A DNA stretch of 34,240 nucleotides. Origin: an uncultured Elioraea sp. (GTDB lineage: Bacteria > Pseudomonadota > Alphaproteobacteria > Acetobacterales > Acetobacteraceae). Positions within the stretch are counted from its first letter, which is position 1. Each line of letters begins with the position of its first letter. This document shows positions 1-9,728 of this stretch, in pieces. The notes below the pieces were generated by a model. That model was not told the origin of the DNA, did no database searches, and was given only the letters and a program-made list of their open reading frames with translations. The translations under genes were made by a program, and so were the position numbers. The stretch is taken from contig CALLUO010000014.1 in assembly GCA_938010425.1 (NCBI GenBank), positions 1-34,240 on the forward strand, read 5' to 3'.

Positions 1-2
1 CC

Positions 3-524
3 GGGCTTTACGAGACGAGCCGGCGCGTGCAGGCGGGCGAGCCGGTGTCCCTCGGGGCGGCCTTCTCAGCCTTCAAGCGTAACGCGACCCAGCTTTCGTA
101 TATGGGCGTGCTGCTCGGGCTGTTTCACCTTGGCTGGATACGGATCGCGCTGCTGATCTTCGCCCTGTTTTTCGGTCTCGGCTTTACCCCAACCTGGGAC
201 ACCATCGTCGCTAAACTGACAGCGGCATCCGCGATCCCTTTCTGGGCTGTTGGCACGGCCGTGGGTGCCGTGTTCGCCGCCCTGGTGTTTGCGATCAGCG
301 CTGTCTCTATCCCCATGCTGGTTGATCGCGACACGAACATGTTCGTCGCGGTGGCCACCAGCTTCACCGCGGTTAGGGTTAACTGGCCGGCGATGACCTT
401 GTGGGCAGGGCTCATCGTCGCCTTCACCATCTTCGGCATGGTTCCAGGCTTCGTCGGGCTCGCCGTGACGATGCCATTGATTGGCCACGCCACGTGGCAC
501 GCGTACAAGGATTTGGTCGAGTAG
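3..524 (+). CDS. DUF2189 integral membrane protein, N-terminus missing
   Basis: The reading frame is open from base 3, and the residues before the first GTG (GLYETSRRVQAGEP) already match the family, so the gene begins outside the window and only about 173 residues are seen. They contain at least three hydrophobic segments and the DUF2189-like tail with PMLVDRD, a conserved tryptophan region and WHAYKDLVE at the C-terminus. The family is a multipass inner-membrane protein of unknown biochemical role. It ends 7 bases before the convergent TauE-like gene. Family members are often found near respiratory oxidase genes, which would fit the GMCGP-type neighbour, but nothing upstream is visible to confirm that. 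Confidence 0.8.
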   Translation, partial: GLYETSRRVQAGEPVSLGAAFSAFKRNATQLSYMGVLLGLFHLGWIRIALLIFALFFGLGFTPTWDTIVAKLTAASAIPFWAVGTAVGAVFAALVFAISAVSIPMLVDRDTNMFVAVATSFTAVRVNWPAMTLWAGLIVAFTIFGMVPGFVGLAVTMPLIGHATWHAYKDLVE

Positions 525-531
525 GCGAGGG

Positions 532-1263
532 TCAGGCGTAACCAGCGGCGTGTAATGCAAGCGCGCCAAGTACGGCAGCATTCAACAGAAGCAACGGCGT
601 CGCCACGGCACGCGCTACGGGTTGGAACCGTCTGCCGAAAAACGCACCCGCGAACCCGACACCCACCAACGCTGGAACCGTGCCAAGCGCAAACGCTGCC
701 ATGCCGACGGCTCCTCCAAGCGCGCTAGACGATGCCGCAGCCGCCGCCAAAGCACCATAGAGCAGCCCGCAAGGCAGGAAGCCTAGAACAAGCCCAAGCA
801 AAAAGCGCCGCGTGCCCCTCGGGTCGGCGAGCAAGGGGGCTGCGAACCGCACCACGCGTTCGGCTATGGCGGCTGGGGCGGCGGGAAGGAGGGCGGCGAC
901 CTGCACCACGGCCTGCGTCAGCATGAACAGCGCGCCAAATAGCAGGAGCACGACCAGTATGGGCCGAAAGCCCGCTGCATGCACAACAGTGCCGGAAAGG
1001 AAGCCGCCTACAGCGCCGAGTATCGTGTAGGTCAGCATCCGCCCCAGGTGGTAGGGAACAAGCGCGCCTGCTTCGAGGCGAGAGAGTGTCGGGCAAGCGG
1101 AGAAGCGGGCAGTGACCTGCGCCGCGACAAAAGGCCCACACATGCCGACACAGTGCGTAGCACTGCCGACCAGGCCGGCTAGGAACAGCGCTCCGGCCAG
1201 CGCCAAAGTTCCTTGGGTGCCGAGGGCGGTGAGGTCATACAGGCAGGTGGCGAGCCCCTCCAT
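532..1263 (-). CDS. TauE/SafE-like membrane protein (GMCGP type)
   Basis: A 243-residue polytopic membrane protein. The N-terminus has a hydrophobic helix followed by THCVGMCGP at about residues 36-44 (His37, Cys38, Cys42), the signature of the COG2836 branch of sulfite-exporter/DsbD-like proteins. Some relatives are linked to copper handling and cbb3 oxidase maturation, so metal or thiol transport is more likely than sulfite export; this is family knowledge. I chose the ATG at 1263 because AAGAGG lies just upstream and the protein then begins close to the first helix. A longer open frame to 1335 adds an arginine-rich, non-membrane leader and overlaps the CBS gene. It converges on the DUF2189 gene and lies 52 bases downstream of the CBS gene, so the two minus-strand genes may be co-transcribed. 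Confidence 0.82.
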   Translation of the reverse strand: MEGLATCLYDLTALGTQGTLALAGALFLAGLVGSATHCVGMCGPFVAAQVTARFSACPTLSRLEAGALVPYHLGRMLTYTILGAVGGFLSGTVVHAAGFRPILVVLLLFGALFMLTQAVVQVAALLPAAPAAIAERVVRFAAPLLADPRGTRRFLLGLVLGFLPCGLLYGALAAAAASSSALGGAVGMAAFALGTVPALVGVGFAGAFFGRRFQPVARAVATPLLLLNAAVLGALALHAAGYA

Positions 1264-1315
1264 GCCTCTTAACCTAGCGTGCGCCGCGCGCTGTGAAAGC
1301 CCCGCGCGGCATGGC

Positions 1316-1750
1316 TCAGCCGGCTCCCTGCACAAACGCCCTGAGCCCCTCCGCCTCCTCCGTCACCTCCTCGATCTTGCGCTTGACGACGTCGCCGATG
1401 GAGACAAGACCAACCAGGCGCCCCTGCTCCAGCACCGGAAGGTGGCGGAGGCGCCGCTCCGTCATCACTGCGAGCACAGAGTCGAGCGTATCCCGAGGCG
1501 AGGCGAAGGCCACGTCACGCGTCATCAGGGCACTCACCGGCATGCTTAGCGCTGCCGCCCCCTGTTCGGCGATGCCGCGCACGATGTCGCCTTCAGAAAG
1601 AAGGCCCGCAATCCCGCCGTCGTCGTTGCGCACGAGCACCGAGCCGATCCGCCGCGCGTTCAGGATCTTCGCTGCCTCCATGACAGTCACGGCGGGCGCG
1701 ACCGAGACCACGTCAGACCCTTTCTCCTTCAGGATCGTTTCCACCAGCAT
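1316..1750 (-). CDS. Two-CBS-domain protein
   Basis: A 144-residue soluble protein made almost entirely of a tandem CBS pair (about residues 9-60 and 75-132). Visible CBS hallmarks are VTVMEAAKILNARRIGSVLV in the first domain and RRLRHLPVLEQGRLVGLVS followed by GDVV in the second. Such Bateman modules bind adenine nucleotides and regulate partner proteins; a stand-alone protein gives no clue to the partner. GGGGAGA precedes the ATG at suitable distance. Both domains appear intact. The ligand and target cannot be read from the sequence. Confidence 0.9.
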   Translation of the reverse strand: MLVETILKEKGSDVVSVAPAVTVMEAAKILNARRIGSVLVRNDDGGIAGLLSEGDIVRGIAEQGAAALSMPVSALMTRDVAFASPRDTLDSVLAVMTERRLRHLPVLEQGRLVGLVSIGDVVKRKIEEVTEEAEGLRAFVQGAG

Positions 1751-1984
1751 CGTTTTCTCCCCTCAGCGTTGCGGGCTCTGCCGGCCCGAGCGGAATGAGT
1801 TTAAGCAAGTCCGCCGAGGTAAGGCCATCGTCGCGGCCCGGTTTGAACCTGTGCATGGGCAGCCTGGCGGACTCTTTTCCCACGATTGCGTGCGCGCTTG
1901 TGCTCAACACGCATGCTCGCTTTTGACATGCTCTGTGTTGGCCGTGTGAAGCCAACAGGATGTCATCCATGTTCACGGGGGCCT

Positions 1985-2775
1985 GAGGAGCGCAGACGCC
2001 TGCTCGCCACCGCCGCCGTTGACACGCTCGCCGCATCGGCCGTTGCCACCGCCTCGGCCAGGCTCACCCGGCGGATGACGCCTTTCTCCGGGCCGAACGT
2101 CGCCGTTCTTCAACCGGCCCCCGCAGGCGGCGGGACGTCATTTGTCGCATCCAGGCCATGTCGGGCGGGCGTCTCGGAATCTCGGTCTTCCGCGCCGGCG
2201 AGCTCATTTCCGCTGCGGAAGGCTTCGACGCGGTGAGCCAGCGCCTCGTGGAGTGTAACGACGCCAACGCCTCGTTCTGGACCAGCCGGCGCTTCACCCA
2301 ACAGAACTTCACTGTTGTGCCGTTTGGGCTCTACGTCCGAGGCCTCTACGGTATTCTGCAGTTAGAGGTACAACAGCGGCGGGCCTGATCTTTGGCGCGA
2401 GGTCTATGATCGATTCAATATCGTACCGTTCCTTTGTGGCAATACCGGCGTCCAAATGACGGGGTGGTTCCACCGCCCGATCGAGACCGTCGAAGACCTG
2501 CGGGTGCGGAACAGGCGCATCCCACGCGCTGACCGCTAGGGTCTTTTACTGGCTCGGTGTCGATACGATCTTCTGCGGGCAGATAAGATCGATCCCGCCC
2601 TTGAGCGCGGCGCGATCGCACGCTTGCTGCCTGCCCCGGAGATCGAGCGGCTGCGCGAGGAGACGATGAGGGTGCTCGCTCAAGCCGTCGCACCCGATCC
2701 ATTGAGCCACTGAGTGCATAGGAGCTTCCTCGCCTGCAAAACAAAGGTCGATGCTCGGTCGGCACGGAGCAAGCT
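1985..2775 (+). pseudogene. Decayed TRAP solute receptor (DctP family)
   Basis: A collinear DctP relic can be pieced together across changing frames. It starts with a twin-arginine-like signal (RRRLLATAAVDTLAASAVA, from about 1991), then MSGGRLGISVFRAGELISA at 2158 and VVPFGLYVRG in a second frame. YNSGGPDLWREVYDRFNIVP and GNTGVQMTGWFHRPIETVED follow at 2369-2536, ending at a stop. LGVDTIF is in a third frame at 2553, then DPALERGAI at 2591. That frame runs directly into the C-terminal helix RLLPAPEIERLREE, so roughly the receptor's third quarter is deleted in frame, and a stop follows at 2711. After the stop VHRSFLACKTKV continues the family's tail. At least four frame changes, one deletion and one premature stop make this non-functional. 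Confidence 0.82.
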
Positions 2776-2778
2776 ACC

Positions 2779-3165
2779 ATGTCCAGGCCAAATCCGCCCG
2801 GCCTTCACCTGAGCGGCCACTACGTAATGTTGATCCTAATCTGCGCCCAGGTGCTCACGCTCGCCTTCCGCGGCTTGCCGGATGAAGCGTTTGTCCCTGG
2901 CTTGTTCGCCTTGATGCCGGGCGGCGTGGCTGCGAACATCTGGTTCGGGATAGCGATTATCTTTGTACTTGAATTTTCCTTAAGTGGATCGAAATCGTCT
3001 CCAGCGGTGTTGTGCTGTTCTTGCTGGTGTTCGCCTATGCAGGGTGTGACCAGGCTTGGCTCGCCACGCTGATCTGCGTCAACCTGCAGACCTCGTTCCT
3101 CACGCCCCCCTTTGGCTGGGCCTTGTTCTTCCGACGCAGCGTTGACGCAAAGGAGACCTCGACCC
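2779..3165 (+). pseudogene. Decayed TRAP large permease (DctM family), C-terminal fragment
   Basis: Only the last third of a DctM permease remains. Frame one (from 2779) holds LILICAQVLTLAFRGLPDEA, then MPGGVAANIWFGIAIIFVLE. A frameshift near 2975-2985 moves the match to WIEIVSSGVVLFLLVFAYAG and VNLQTSFLTPPFGWALFF, ending about 3153. NLQTSFLTPPFG is the hallmark of the DctM C-terminus. It follows the DctP relic by a few bases, so the small permease DctQ and two thirds of DctM were lost by deletion. Bases 3166-3402 may hold a still more eroded tail (an isolated VVPFLSSR-like string), but nothing firm. Confidence 0.8.
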
Positions 3166-3402
3166 GAGCGATCGATCGTGGTGCCCTTCCTGTCGTCGCG
3201 TGCAAACTGGCCAGTGAGCATCCAACCCCGCCCCCGTTCGCGGTCACCGCTGCCCGCACAGCGTCGATCGCGCGCGCCCTTGCCTGCCCCTGTTCCCCGT
3301 TCGCCGACACACTGCGATCCGCCTGCGCCGCCGAAAACCGCCCAACCGTGTTGTTGACCAGGCGCGTGACACGTGCATCGCTCGAGCAGGCGAACCAGGC
3401 TC

Positions 3403-4284
3403 TTAGCCCGCCTGTCGCGACGGCCAGGTGGCGAGCAGGATTGAGCCAAGCATGAGGACAAACCCTGCGCCGTGCGCGAGCGTGAACCGCTCGCCGAAAA
3501 CCAAGACGCCGACCAGCGCCGCTGTGGCAGGCAGGAAGGCGGTGAACACACCAGCGATGGAAGCGGGCGCGCGACGCAAGCCTCCGTACCAAAGCAGGAG
3601 GCAGAGCACGCTCGCAGTCAGGCTGTGGAGGACAAGCAGTACGACAATGTCCGCTCGCAAGCCATCTTCCTCAAGCCAGGGGAGAGAGGCCAAGGCGAAG
3701 GGCGTCAGTTGTAGAAACGAAAAGAGCTGCATCCAAAACGACGCCGTCAGCACGCCAAGGCGCCCGGCAATCCGCTTGGCCAGCAGCACGTACACCGCCT
3801 CTCCGACCACACCCGCGAAGACGAGGCCGTTGCCCAGCAAAGAGCCTTCACCCTCCATCCCCGCACGCACGGCGTTGATCGCGGCCATACCCAACGCAGC
3901 GAGGCCAGCCCCCGCCCAGCCACGTGCGCCGAGCCGCTCGCCAAGCCACAGCGAAGACCCGATCGCGACCACCGCCGGCAGGGTGGCGAGCACAAGCCCG
4001 CCCTCAAGCGCCGAGGTGAAGCGAAGCCCAGCCAAAAGCCCAGAGTTGTAGAGAGCGGTGCCAAACGCCGCTTGCCAGAAAAGATTGCCGAGCACCCCGC
4101 GCGATGGCACAGAGGCGGGCCGATCGATCAGTCGCATCAGCGGCCACAGCACGAGGGTGGCGAGCAGGCAACGGAGGCAGGCGATCAGCGGGATCGGCAG
4201 AGCCTCGGCAAGCAATTTCGCTACCGGCACGTTCGCGCCGACCAGCGCCATCGACGAGGCGAGCATCGCATAAGCGGCAAACAT
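3403..4284 (-). CDS. EamA/DMT-family membrane transporter
   Basis: A 293-residue protein of about ten hydrophobic helices in two repeated EamA halves, typical of drug/metabolite transporters (RhaT/YdcZ-like exporters). The first half carries the N-terminal VGANVPVAKLLAEALP and LRCLLATLVLWPL strings. The second half ends with AGVFTAFLPATAALVGVLVF, GER and a final helix, a pattern common to the family's C-terminal repeat. Substrate cannot be inferred. It lies 33 bases downstream of the acyltransferase gene on the same strand and may be co-transcribed with it. The start at 4284 gives the usual family length. Confidence 0.88.
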   Translation of the reverse strand: MFAAYAMLASSMALVGANVPVAKLLAEALPIPLIACLRCLLATLVLWPLMRLIDRPASVPSRGVLGNLFWQAAFGTALYNSGLLAGLRFTSALEGGLVLATLPAVVAIGSSLWLGERLGARGWAGAGLAALGMAAINAVRAGMEGEGSLLGNGLVFAGVVGEAVYVLLAKRIAGRLGVLTASFWMQLFSFLQLTPFALASLPWLEEDGLRADIVVLLVLHSLTASVLCLLLWYGGLRRAPASIAGVFTAFLPATAALVGVLVFGERFTLAHGAGFVLMLGSILLATWPSRQAG

Positions 4285-4317
4285 CGCCCGCGAGCCTCTC
4301 CCGGCCGGGCCCCAGCT

Positions 4318-5478
4318 TCAACCCTGATTGGGCTCCTCGCGGAACGGGCTCTGTTCCTCGGCAATCCGCACGATCGTCGCGCGCACCGCTGGGCATTCGC
4401 GCGCAAGGAAGCGCGCCACCGCCTCGCGCAGCCCTGGATGGGCGATCCAATGCGCGGAGAACGTTGGCACCGGCAGGTAGCCGCGGCTCACCTTGTGCTC
4501 GCCTTGCGCTCCCGCCTCGACGCGGGCCAAGCGATGCGCGATCGCGAACTCGATCGCCTGATAGTAGCAGAGCTCGAAATGCAGAAAAGGCACGTCGCGG
4601 ACAGCGCCCCAGTTCCGCCCGAACAGGGCATCGCGTCCAAGCAGGTTGAGCGCCCCCGCCACAGGCGTGCCGTCCTCCTCTTCAGCCCACATCAGCACGA
4701 CGCGATCGCCCAAATGTTCACCGAGCATCGGCCAAAAGCGGCGCGTCAAATAGGCCTGACCCCAGCGCTTGTCGACCGTAGAAAGGTAGAAGGTGTGAAA
4801 GGCCTCCCAATGCCGGGAGGTAATCTCGTGCCCGCGCAAGGGGCGGATGCGCAAGCCCCAGCGCGCGCGCTCACGTTCCTTCCTTACCTGCTTGCGCTTG
4901 CGCGAAGCAAGACGGGCCAGAAAGTCATCGAATGTACCGTAGCTCTCGTTGCGCCAGTGGAATTGCAGCCCAAGCCGCGGCAGAAAACCCGCGCCCTCCA
5001 GCACGCCCTGTTCATCTTCCACGCAGAACGTGACGTGTACGGAAGAAAGCCGAAGGTCATCGCAAGCGCGCACGAGTGCAGCTGCGACCGCAGGTCGAAG
5101 CGACGCATCGCGAACAAGAAGCCGAGGCCCGGGCACGGGGCTGAACGGAACCGCAACCTGAAGCTTCGGGTAATAGCGCCCTCCCGCCCGGTCCAGGGCA
5201 TCTGCCCAAGCGTGGTCGAACACATACTCCCCCCAGGAGTGCGACTTCGCATAGAGCGGAGCGAAAGCGACCACCTGCCCTTGCGCATCGCGCAGCACGA
5301 GATGGCGCGGCAGCCAGCCAGTGCGCGGCGAGGCAGAACCGGACTCCTCGAGGCAAGAGAGGAAAGCGTGACTGACGAAGGGGTTGTCGTCGCCGGCGCA
5401 GGCGTCCCAGTCGGCTGCTGCGACATCGGCGATGCGGTCGACGAGGTCGAAGGAAAGTGTTGGCACGCGGTCGGCCAT
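4318..5478 (-). CDS. COG3146 (DUF482) GNAT/FemAB-like acyltransferase
   Basis: A 386-residue protein of the COG3146 family, sometimes annotated as a peptidoglycan-biosynthesis or GNAT N-acetyltransferase. Recognisable blocks are NPFVSHAFLSCLEESGS near the N-terminus, RYYPKLQVAVPFSPVPGPRL in the middle, FDDFLARLASRKRKQVRKER, and TVDKRWGQAYLTRRFW in the second acyltransferase half. The acyl acceptor is unknown. I chose the ATG at 5478, where similarity begins and which leaves 58 bases after the ftsK stop; it lacks a strong ribosome-binding site. An open frame extends to 5583 inside ftsK but would add a low-complexity leader. It follows ftsK on the same strand, so transcription may be shared. 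Confidence 0.85.
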   Translation of the reverse strand: MADRVPTLSFDLVDRIADVAAADWDACAGDDNPFVSHAFLSCLEESGSASPRTGWLPRHLVLRDAQGQVVAFAPLYAKSHSWGEYVFDHAWADALDRAGGRYYPKLQVAVPFSPVPGPRLLVRDASLRPAVAAALVRACDDLRLSSVHVTFCVEDEQGVLEGAGFLPRLGLQFHWRNESYGTFDDFLARLASRKRKQVRKERERARWGLRIRPLRGHEITSRHWEAFHTFYLSTVDKRWGQAYLTRRFWPMLGEHLGDRVVLMWAEEEDGTPVAGALNLLGRDALFGRNWGAVRDVPFLHFELCYYQAIEFAIAHRLARVEAGAQGEHKVSRGYLPVPTFSAHWIAHPGLREAVARFLARECPAVRATIVRIAEEQSPFREEPNQG

Positions 5479-5536
5479 CGCCGAGGGAGATGGTGCGGAA
5501 CGGGCCTCTCCCAAGCCCCGCGTGTCCTGGCCGCGC

Positions 5537-7981
5537 TCAGTCCTCCTCAGGCCGGCGAACCAGGATTTCGCGTTTTCCCACATGGTTCGGAGGGCCGATC
5601 ACGCCTTCCTTTTCCATCCGCTCGATCAGACGCGCCGCGCGGTTGTAGCCGATCTGCAGATGGCGCTGCACAAAGGAAGTGGACGCCTTGCCCTCGCGCA
5701 CGACGAGAGCCACCGCCTGGTCGTAGAGGCTGGCCTCGTCACCCTCCTCGCCCAAGACCGCGCCGAAGCCGGGCAAAGGCACCTCACCGCCAGGCTGAGC
5801 CAGCGCCCCGTCGGTTTCCGTCACGTCATCGAGATAATCCGGCTCGCCCAGGCTGCGCAGGTGCTCGACCACGCTCTCCACCTCGCGGTCGGAGACGAAG
5901 GGCCCATGCACACGCAGAATGCGATCGCCCCCCGCCATGTAAAGCATGTCGCCCTGGCCCAACAGCTGCTCCGCGCCCTGCTCGCCGAGGATGGTGCGGG
6001 AATCGACCTTGCTCACCACCCGAAAGGAGATTCGCGTGGGGAAGTTCGCCTTGATCACGCCGGTGATAACGTCGACCGAGGGGCGCTGCGTCGCCATGAT
6101 CATGTGGATGCCGGCGGCGCGCGCCATCTGGGCGAGCCTCTGCACCGCGGCCTCGATCTCCTTGCCAGCGACGATCATCAGATCCGCCATCTCGTCGACC
6201 ACAACGACGATGAAGGGCAGCTTGTCTCCGCCGATCGGCTGCTCCTCGAAGGTGGGGCGGCCAGTCTCCGGGTCGTAGCCGGTCTGCACCCGACGGGTCA
6301 AAGTCTCGCCCTTCGCCTTCGCTTCCGAGATGCGGGCGTTGTAGCCCGCGATGTTGCGCACGCCGAGCTGGCTCATCAGCCGATATCGCCTCTCCATCTC
6401 GCGCACTGCCCATTTCAGTGCGCCCACCGCCTTGGCAGGCTCGGTCACCACCGGGGCAAGCAGGTGCGGGATGCGATCGTAGACGGAAAGCTCGAGCATC
6501 TTGGGATCGATCATGATGAACCGGCACTCCTCGGGCGGGTGCCGCATCAGGATGGAGAGGATCATCGTGTTGATAGCAACCGACTTGCCTGACCCGGTGG
6601 TGCCGGCGATGAGGAGGTGCGGCATGGCGGCAAGGTCGACGATGACTGGAGCTCCACCAATGTCCTTCCCCAGCGCGAGATCAAGCCTGCCCTTCGAGCG
6701 GGCCCAGTCCTCCGAGCCCAGGAGTTCGGAGAGCCACACCGTCTCGCGCCGCGCATTCGGCAGTTCGATGCCGATCGCGTTCCGCCCTGGCACCACGGCC
6801 ACACGCACCGACAGCGCGCTCATCGAGCGGGCGATGTCGTCCGCAAGCCCAATCACGCGGCTCGACTTCGTGCCCGGGGCGGGCTCGAGCTCATAGAGCG
6901 TGACCACGGGGCCGGGGCGGATGGCGACGATGCGCCCCTGCACGCCGAAATCGGCCAGCACGCCTTCCAGCAAGCGGGCGTTGGCCTCCAGCGCCTCGGC
7001 AGAGGGCCGGCCCTGGCGATTGGCTGGCGGGGCAGCGAGCAGAGCAAGCGGTGGTGGCACCCAACCGCCAGCAAGGGGCAGCGCCCCCTGCCCGGCGGAG
7101 GTGTTGCGCTTCGGCTCGGGAGGCGTTTCCACCCGGCGCGCGGGGCGTCGCGGGGTTTCGGGCGTGGCGATGATGGGAGCGGGCGCAGCCTGCTGCGGCG
7201 TCTCTGTCGCCAAGGCCTGATCCTCGCCTGGGGTCGGCGGATCGGGCTCCGGCGGCACAATGCGGGGCTCGACGCGCCGGCGGGCGCGGCGGGCTTTGAT
7301 CACCTCCCTCGTGCGCGCAAGGCCTTCGCCGACACCAAACACCACGCGGCCAACGGCATGTGAGGCGGCCATACCCCCTCGCAGCGCAGCGCGAACGGCA
7401 CGAAGCCACTCGCCCGGCGTCAGCCCGATCGCCACCGCAGCGAACAGAGCAGAGAAGCCCAACAGGGCAAAACCCGCAAACACGCGGCCGAGAAGGCCAA
7501 GCACCGCTTCACCCGCGGCGAGCACGCGGTCAGCGACGACCATGCCCCCCACCCCGCCGACGCCGGCAGGCGCCATCTCGCCGCTCCCGATCGGAAGCAA
7601 GGCAAGGGTCGCAGCGACCAGAGGCAAGGCAACCAGCAGACACGCGATGCGAACCAAAGGTGCGCCCACCGCCCCGCGCGCGATCAGCGCGAAGCCCCAG
7701 CCCAACGGGGCTGCCACGATGAGCCAGGCAGCGAGTCCGAAGCCCTGCAGGGTGAGATCGGCAAGGATGGCGCCCGCCGGCCCGGCGAGGTTGGACACGG
7801 GCCCCGCGGTCGCGGTGTTGAGGGAAGGATCTGCTGGATCATAGGTCGCGAGCGCTGCCGCCAGGGTGACGCCGACCAGGGCGGAGCACACGCCGGCGAG
7901 ATCGGCAGCACGCCGCCGCAGCAGGGCAGCGACGGCGGGCGGGACAAGGCGGGACGGGCGAGCGGCGTCTTGCGTGTTCAT
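5537..7981 (-). CDS. ftsK: DNA translocase FtsK
   Basis: An 814-residue septal DNA pump that segregates chromosome termini and supports XerCD recombination. The N-terminal ~190 residues contain four hydrophobic segments. A Pro/Arg-rich linker (about 230-310) is short. The motor follows, with Walker A GTTGSGKS at 460-467, Walker [14 protein letters not shown] around 590-602, and the conserved [20 protein letters not shown] at about 630-649. A C-terminal winged-helix gamma domain (about 745-814, with [19 protein letters not shown]) recognises KOPS-like sites. Length and domain order are normal for Alphaproteobacteria. It begins 116 bases after the lpdA stop on the same strand, and the ATG gives a typical hydrophilic N-terminus before the first helix. 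Confidence 0.97.
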   Translation of the reverse strand: MNTQDAARPSRLVPPAVAALLRRRAADLAGVCSALVGVTLAAALATYDPADPSLNTATAGPVSNLAGPAGAILADLTLQGFGLAAWLIVAAPLGWGFALIARGAVGAPLVRIACLLVALPLVAATLALLPIGSGEMAPAGVGGVGGMVVADRVLAAGEAVLGLLGRVFAGFALLGFSALFAAVAIGLTPGEWLRAVRAALRGGMAASHAVGRVVFGVGEGLARTREVIKARRARRRVEPRIVPPEPDPPTPGEDQALATETPQQAAPAPIIATPETPRRPARRVETPPEPKRNTSAGQGALPLAGGWVPPPLALLAAPPANRQGRPSAEALEANARLLEGVLADFGVQGRIVAIRPGPVVTLYELEPAPGTKSSRVIGLADDIARSMSALSVRVAVVPGRNAIGIELPNARRETVWLSELLGSEDWARSKGRLDLALGKDIGGAPVIVDLAAMPHLLIAGTTGSGKSVAINTMILSILMRHPPEECRFIMIDPKMLELSVYDRIPHLLAPVVTEPAKAVGALKWAVREMERRYRLMSQLGVRNIAGYNARISEAKAKGETLTRRVQTGYDPETGRPTFEEQPIGGDKLPFIVVVVDEMADLMIVAGKEIEAAVQRLAQMARAAGIHMIMATQRPSVDVITGVIKANFPTRISFRVVSKVDSRTILGEQGAEQLLGQGDMLYMAGGDRILRVHGPFVSDREVESVVEHLRSLGEPDYLDDVTETDGALAQPGGEVPLPGFGAVLGEEGDEASLYDQAVALVVREGKASTSFVQRHLQIGYNRAARLIERMEKEGVIGPPNHVGKREILVRRPEED

Positions 7982-8043
7982 GCGGCACGCGAAGGATACC
8001 GCAAAACTGCCTCATGCAGCACGCGGTTTCCTCGCTCGTGGCC

Positions 8044-8062
8044 GGCCCGCCTCGGCCGGGCC
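8044..8062 (-). terminator. Possible GC hairpin after lpdA
   Basis: GGCCCG and CGGGCC form a 6-bp inverted repeat around a 7-base loop, about 35 bases past the lpdA stop and before ftsK. There is no U-run on the minus-strand transcript, so intrinsic termination is doubtful. In DNA this GC-rich, such repeats also arise by chance. Confidence 0.22.
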
Positions 8063-8097
8063 CGCCGTCCCCTTGTCCTAGACCCGCCGCCCCTCTG

Positions 8098-9495
8098 TCA
8101 AAGGTGCAGCGGCTTGCCGGAAACCGCGAGAGCCGCTTCCTTCACCGCCTCGTTTAGCGTCGGGTGCGCGTGCGACGTGAGCGCCACATCCTCGGCCGAA
8201 GCGCCAAACTCCACCGCCAGCGCCAGTTCCGCGATCAACGTGCCCGCTTGGGGCCCGATAATGTGCGCGCCAAGGATGCGGTCTGTCGCCGCATCGGCGA
8301 GGATCTTCACGAAGCCCTCTGTGTCGCCCAGGGCACGGGCGCGCCCGTTGGCGCTAAAGGGGAACTTGCCGACGCGATACACCACCCCCCTCGCCTTCAG
8401 CTCCTCCTCTGTCGCCCCGACAGCGGCGAGCTCAGGTGCCGTGTACACCACGCTCGGGATCGCCTCATAGTTGACGTGACCGTGCCGCCCGGCGAGTCGG
8501 TTAGCCAGTGCCACCCCCTCCTCCTCAGCCTTGTGAGCGAGCATCGGGCCCGCGATGACGTCGCCAATCGCCCAAATGCCTGGAACCGAGGTGGCATAGC
8601 CATCCGTCGTGCGGACTCGGCCGCGCTCGTCGCGCGCGACCCCGACCTCGTCGAGGCCCAGGCCCGCGGTGTAGGGACGGCGGCCGATTGCCACCAGCAC
8701 CACGTCCGCGTGAAGCTCCTCCCCCTGCCCACCGCCGACCGGTTCAAGCGCGAGCGTAACACCGTCATTCGCTTGGCGCGCCGCGACCACCTTGGTGCCG
8801 AGGCGGAAAGAGATCCCCTGCTTGGTGAGGATCCTCTGGAAGGTCTTGGCCACTTCGCCATCCATCGTCGGCACGATGCGATCGAGTACCTCGATCACCG
8901 TCACCTTCGCGCCCAAACGGCGCCAAACCGAACCTAATTCGAGCCCGATATAGCCACCGCCGATGACGGCGAGGTGCCCAGGCACCCGGTCGAGACTGAG
9001 CGCACCGGTGGAGGAGACGATCATCCGCTCGTCCACTTCGACCCCCGGCAGCGGCGTGCTCTCAGAACCGGTGGCGATGACGATGTGCCGCGCCGTGTGC
9101 ACGGTGCCATTCACCGCCACTCGGCCAGGCGCTTCGATCCGCCCCTCACCAACGATGCGTGTCACCTTGTTCTTGCGGAACAGGAACTCGATGCCCTGGA
9201 CGTTAGCGGCAACCACCTCGTCCTTGCGCGCCAGCATGCGGTGCAGATCGAGCCCGATCTCACCGCCGATCACCACGCCATGGTCTTCGAGGTGGGATTG
9301 GGCCTCGGCATATTTCTCCGAACTCGTCAGCAGAGCCTTGGAGGGAATACAGCCGATGTTTAGGCATGTCCCGCCCAGAGTGTGGCGTTTTTCGACGCAA
9401 GCGACACGAAGCCCTGCCTGAGCGCAGCGGATGGCGCAGACATAGCCACCCGGCCCAGCCCCGATGACGATGACGTCGTAGTCCGGTTGCGACAT
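8098..9495 (-). CDS. lpdA: Dihydrolipoyl dehydrogenase (E3)
   Basis: A 465-residue FAD-dependent enzyme that reoxidises dihydrolipoamide in 2-oxoacid dehydrogenase and glycine-cleavage complexes using NAD+. The sequence shows the FAD-binding [17 protein letters not shown] at about 12-28. The redox disulfide is in [13 protein letters not shown] (Cys44, Cys49). An NAD-binding [13 protein letters not shown] lies near the middle, followed by an AIGDV block, and the C-terminal HPTLNE motif has catalytic His444 and Glu449. Everything needed for activity is present. No E1 or E2 gene adjoins it, so this copy stands alone and may serve several complexes. The tRNA-Pro gene lies 98 bases upstream on the same strand. 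Confidence 0.97.
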   Translation of the reverse strand: MSQPDYDVIVIGAGPGGYVCAIRCAQAGLRVACVEKRHTLGGTCLNIGCIPSKALLTSSEKYAEAQSHLEDHGVVIGGEIGLDLHRMLARKDEVVAANVQGIEFLFRKNKVTRIVGEGRIEAPGRVAVNGTVHTARHIVIATGSESTPLPGVEVDERMIVSSTGALSLDRVPGHLAVIGGGYIGLELGSVWRRLGAKVTVIEVLDRIVPTMDGEVAKTFQRILTKQGISFRLGTKVVAARQANDGVTLALEPVGGGQGEELHADVVLVAIGRRPYTAGLGLDEVGVARDERGRVRTTDGYATSVPGIWAIGDVIAGPMLAHKAEEEGVALANRLAGRHGHVNYEAIPSVVYTAPELAAVGATEEELKARGVVYRVGKFPFSANGRARALGDTEGFVKILADAATDRILGAHIIGPQAGTLIAELALAVEFGASAEDVALTSHAHPTLNEAVKEAALAVSGKPLHL

Positions 9496-9593
9496 TTGCC
9501 CCGCCTCCGCGCGCTTGCTGGCACCTCAGCCGCGTCCCCGTCGGCGCGGAATGTCGGGTCGGCCTGAAGGGGGGCTGGACAGAGGCGTCCGGC

Positions 9594-9670
9594 TGGTCGG
9601 AGCGAGAGGATTCGAACCTCCGGCCCCTGCGTCCCGAACACAGTGCTCTACCAGGCTGAGCTACGCTCCG
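9594..9670 (-). tRNA. tRNA-Pro (anticodon CGG)
   Basis: Read on the minus strand, 77 nucleotides fold as a cloverleaf. The acceptor CGGAGCG pairs with CGCTCCG, the discriminator is A, and CCA is encoded. The D-arm contains GCTCAGCCTGGTAGAGC. The anticodon stem CTGTG/CGCAG (one G-U) closes the loop TTCGGGA with anticodon CGG, which reads CCG proline codons. The T-arm is GGAGGTTCGAATCCTCT. It lies between the LOG gene and lpdA, with its own promoter upstream. Confidence 0.97.
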
Positions 9671-9690
9671 GCCGCCGGACGCACCTTCTG

Positions 9691-9719
9691 CGTATAGGCT
9701 TGCACCGCGCCGCCGGCAA
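9691..9719 (-). promoter_or_regulatory. Sigma-70-type promoter of tRNA-Pro
   Basis: On the minus strand TTGCCG (9719-9714) and TATACG (9696-9691) are separated by exactly 17 bases, and the -10 box ends 20 bases before the mature tRNA 5' end. The same TTGCCG-17-TATA arrangement occurs before serC. The site lies wholly between the LOG stop codon and the tRNA. Confidence 0.6.
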
Positions 9720-9728
9720 GACGCTGCC

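Noticed and set aside
1923-1945. TTGACA box upstream of the dead DctP gene
   Set aside because: No acceptable -10 box lies 16-18 bases downstream; it may be an eroded promoter, but the sequence does not show it.
4072-6054. 660-codon open frame on the plus strand
   Set aside because: It is antisense to the acyltransferase and ftsK genes, whose motifs are unmistakable. The product is His/Arg/Pro-rich with no domain; long shadow frames are expected in very GC-rich DNA.
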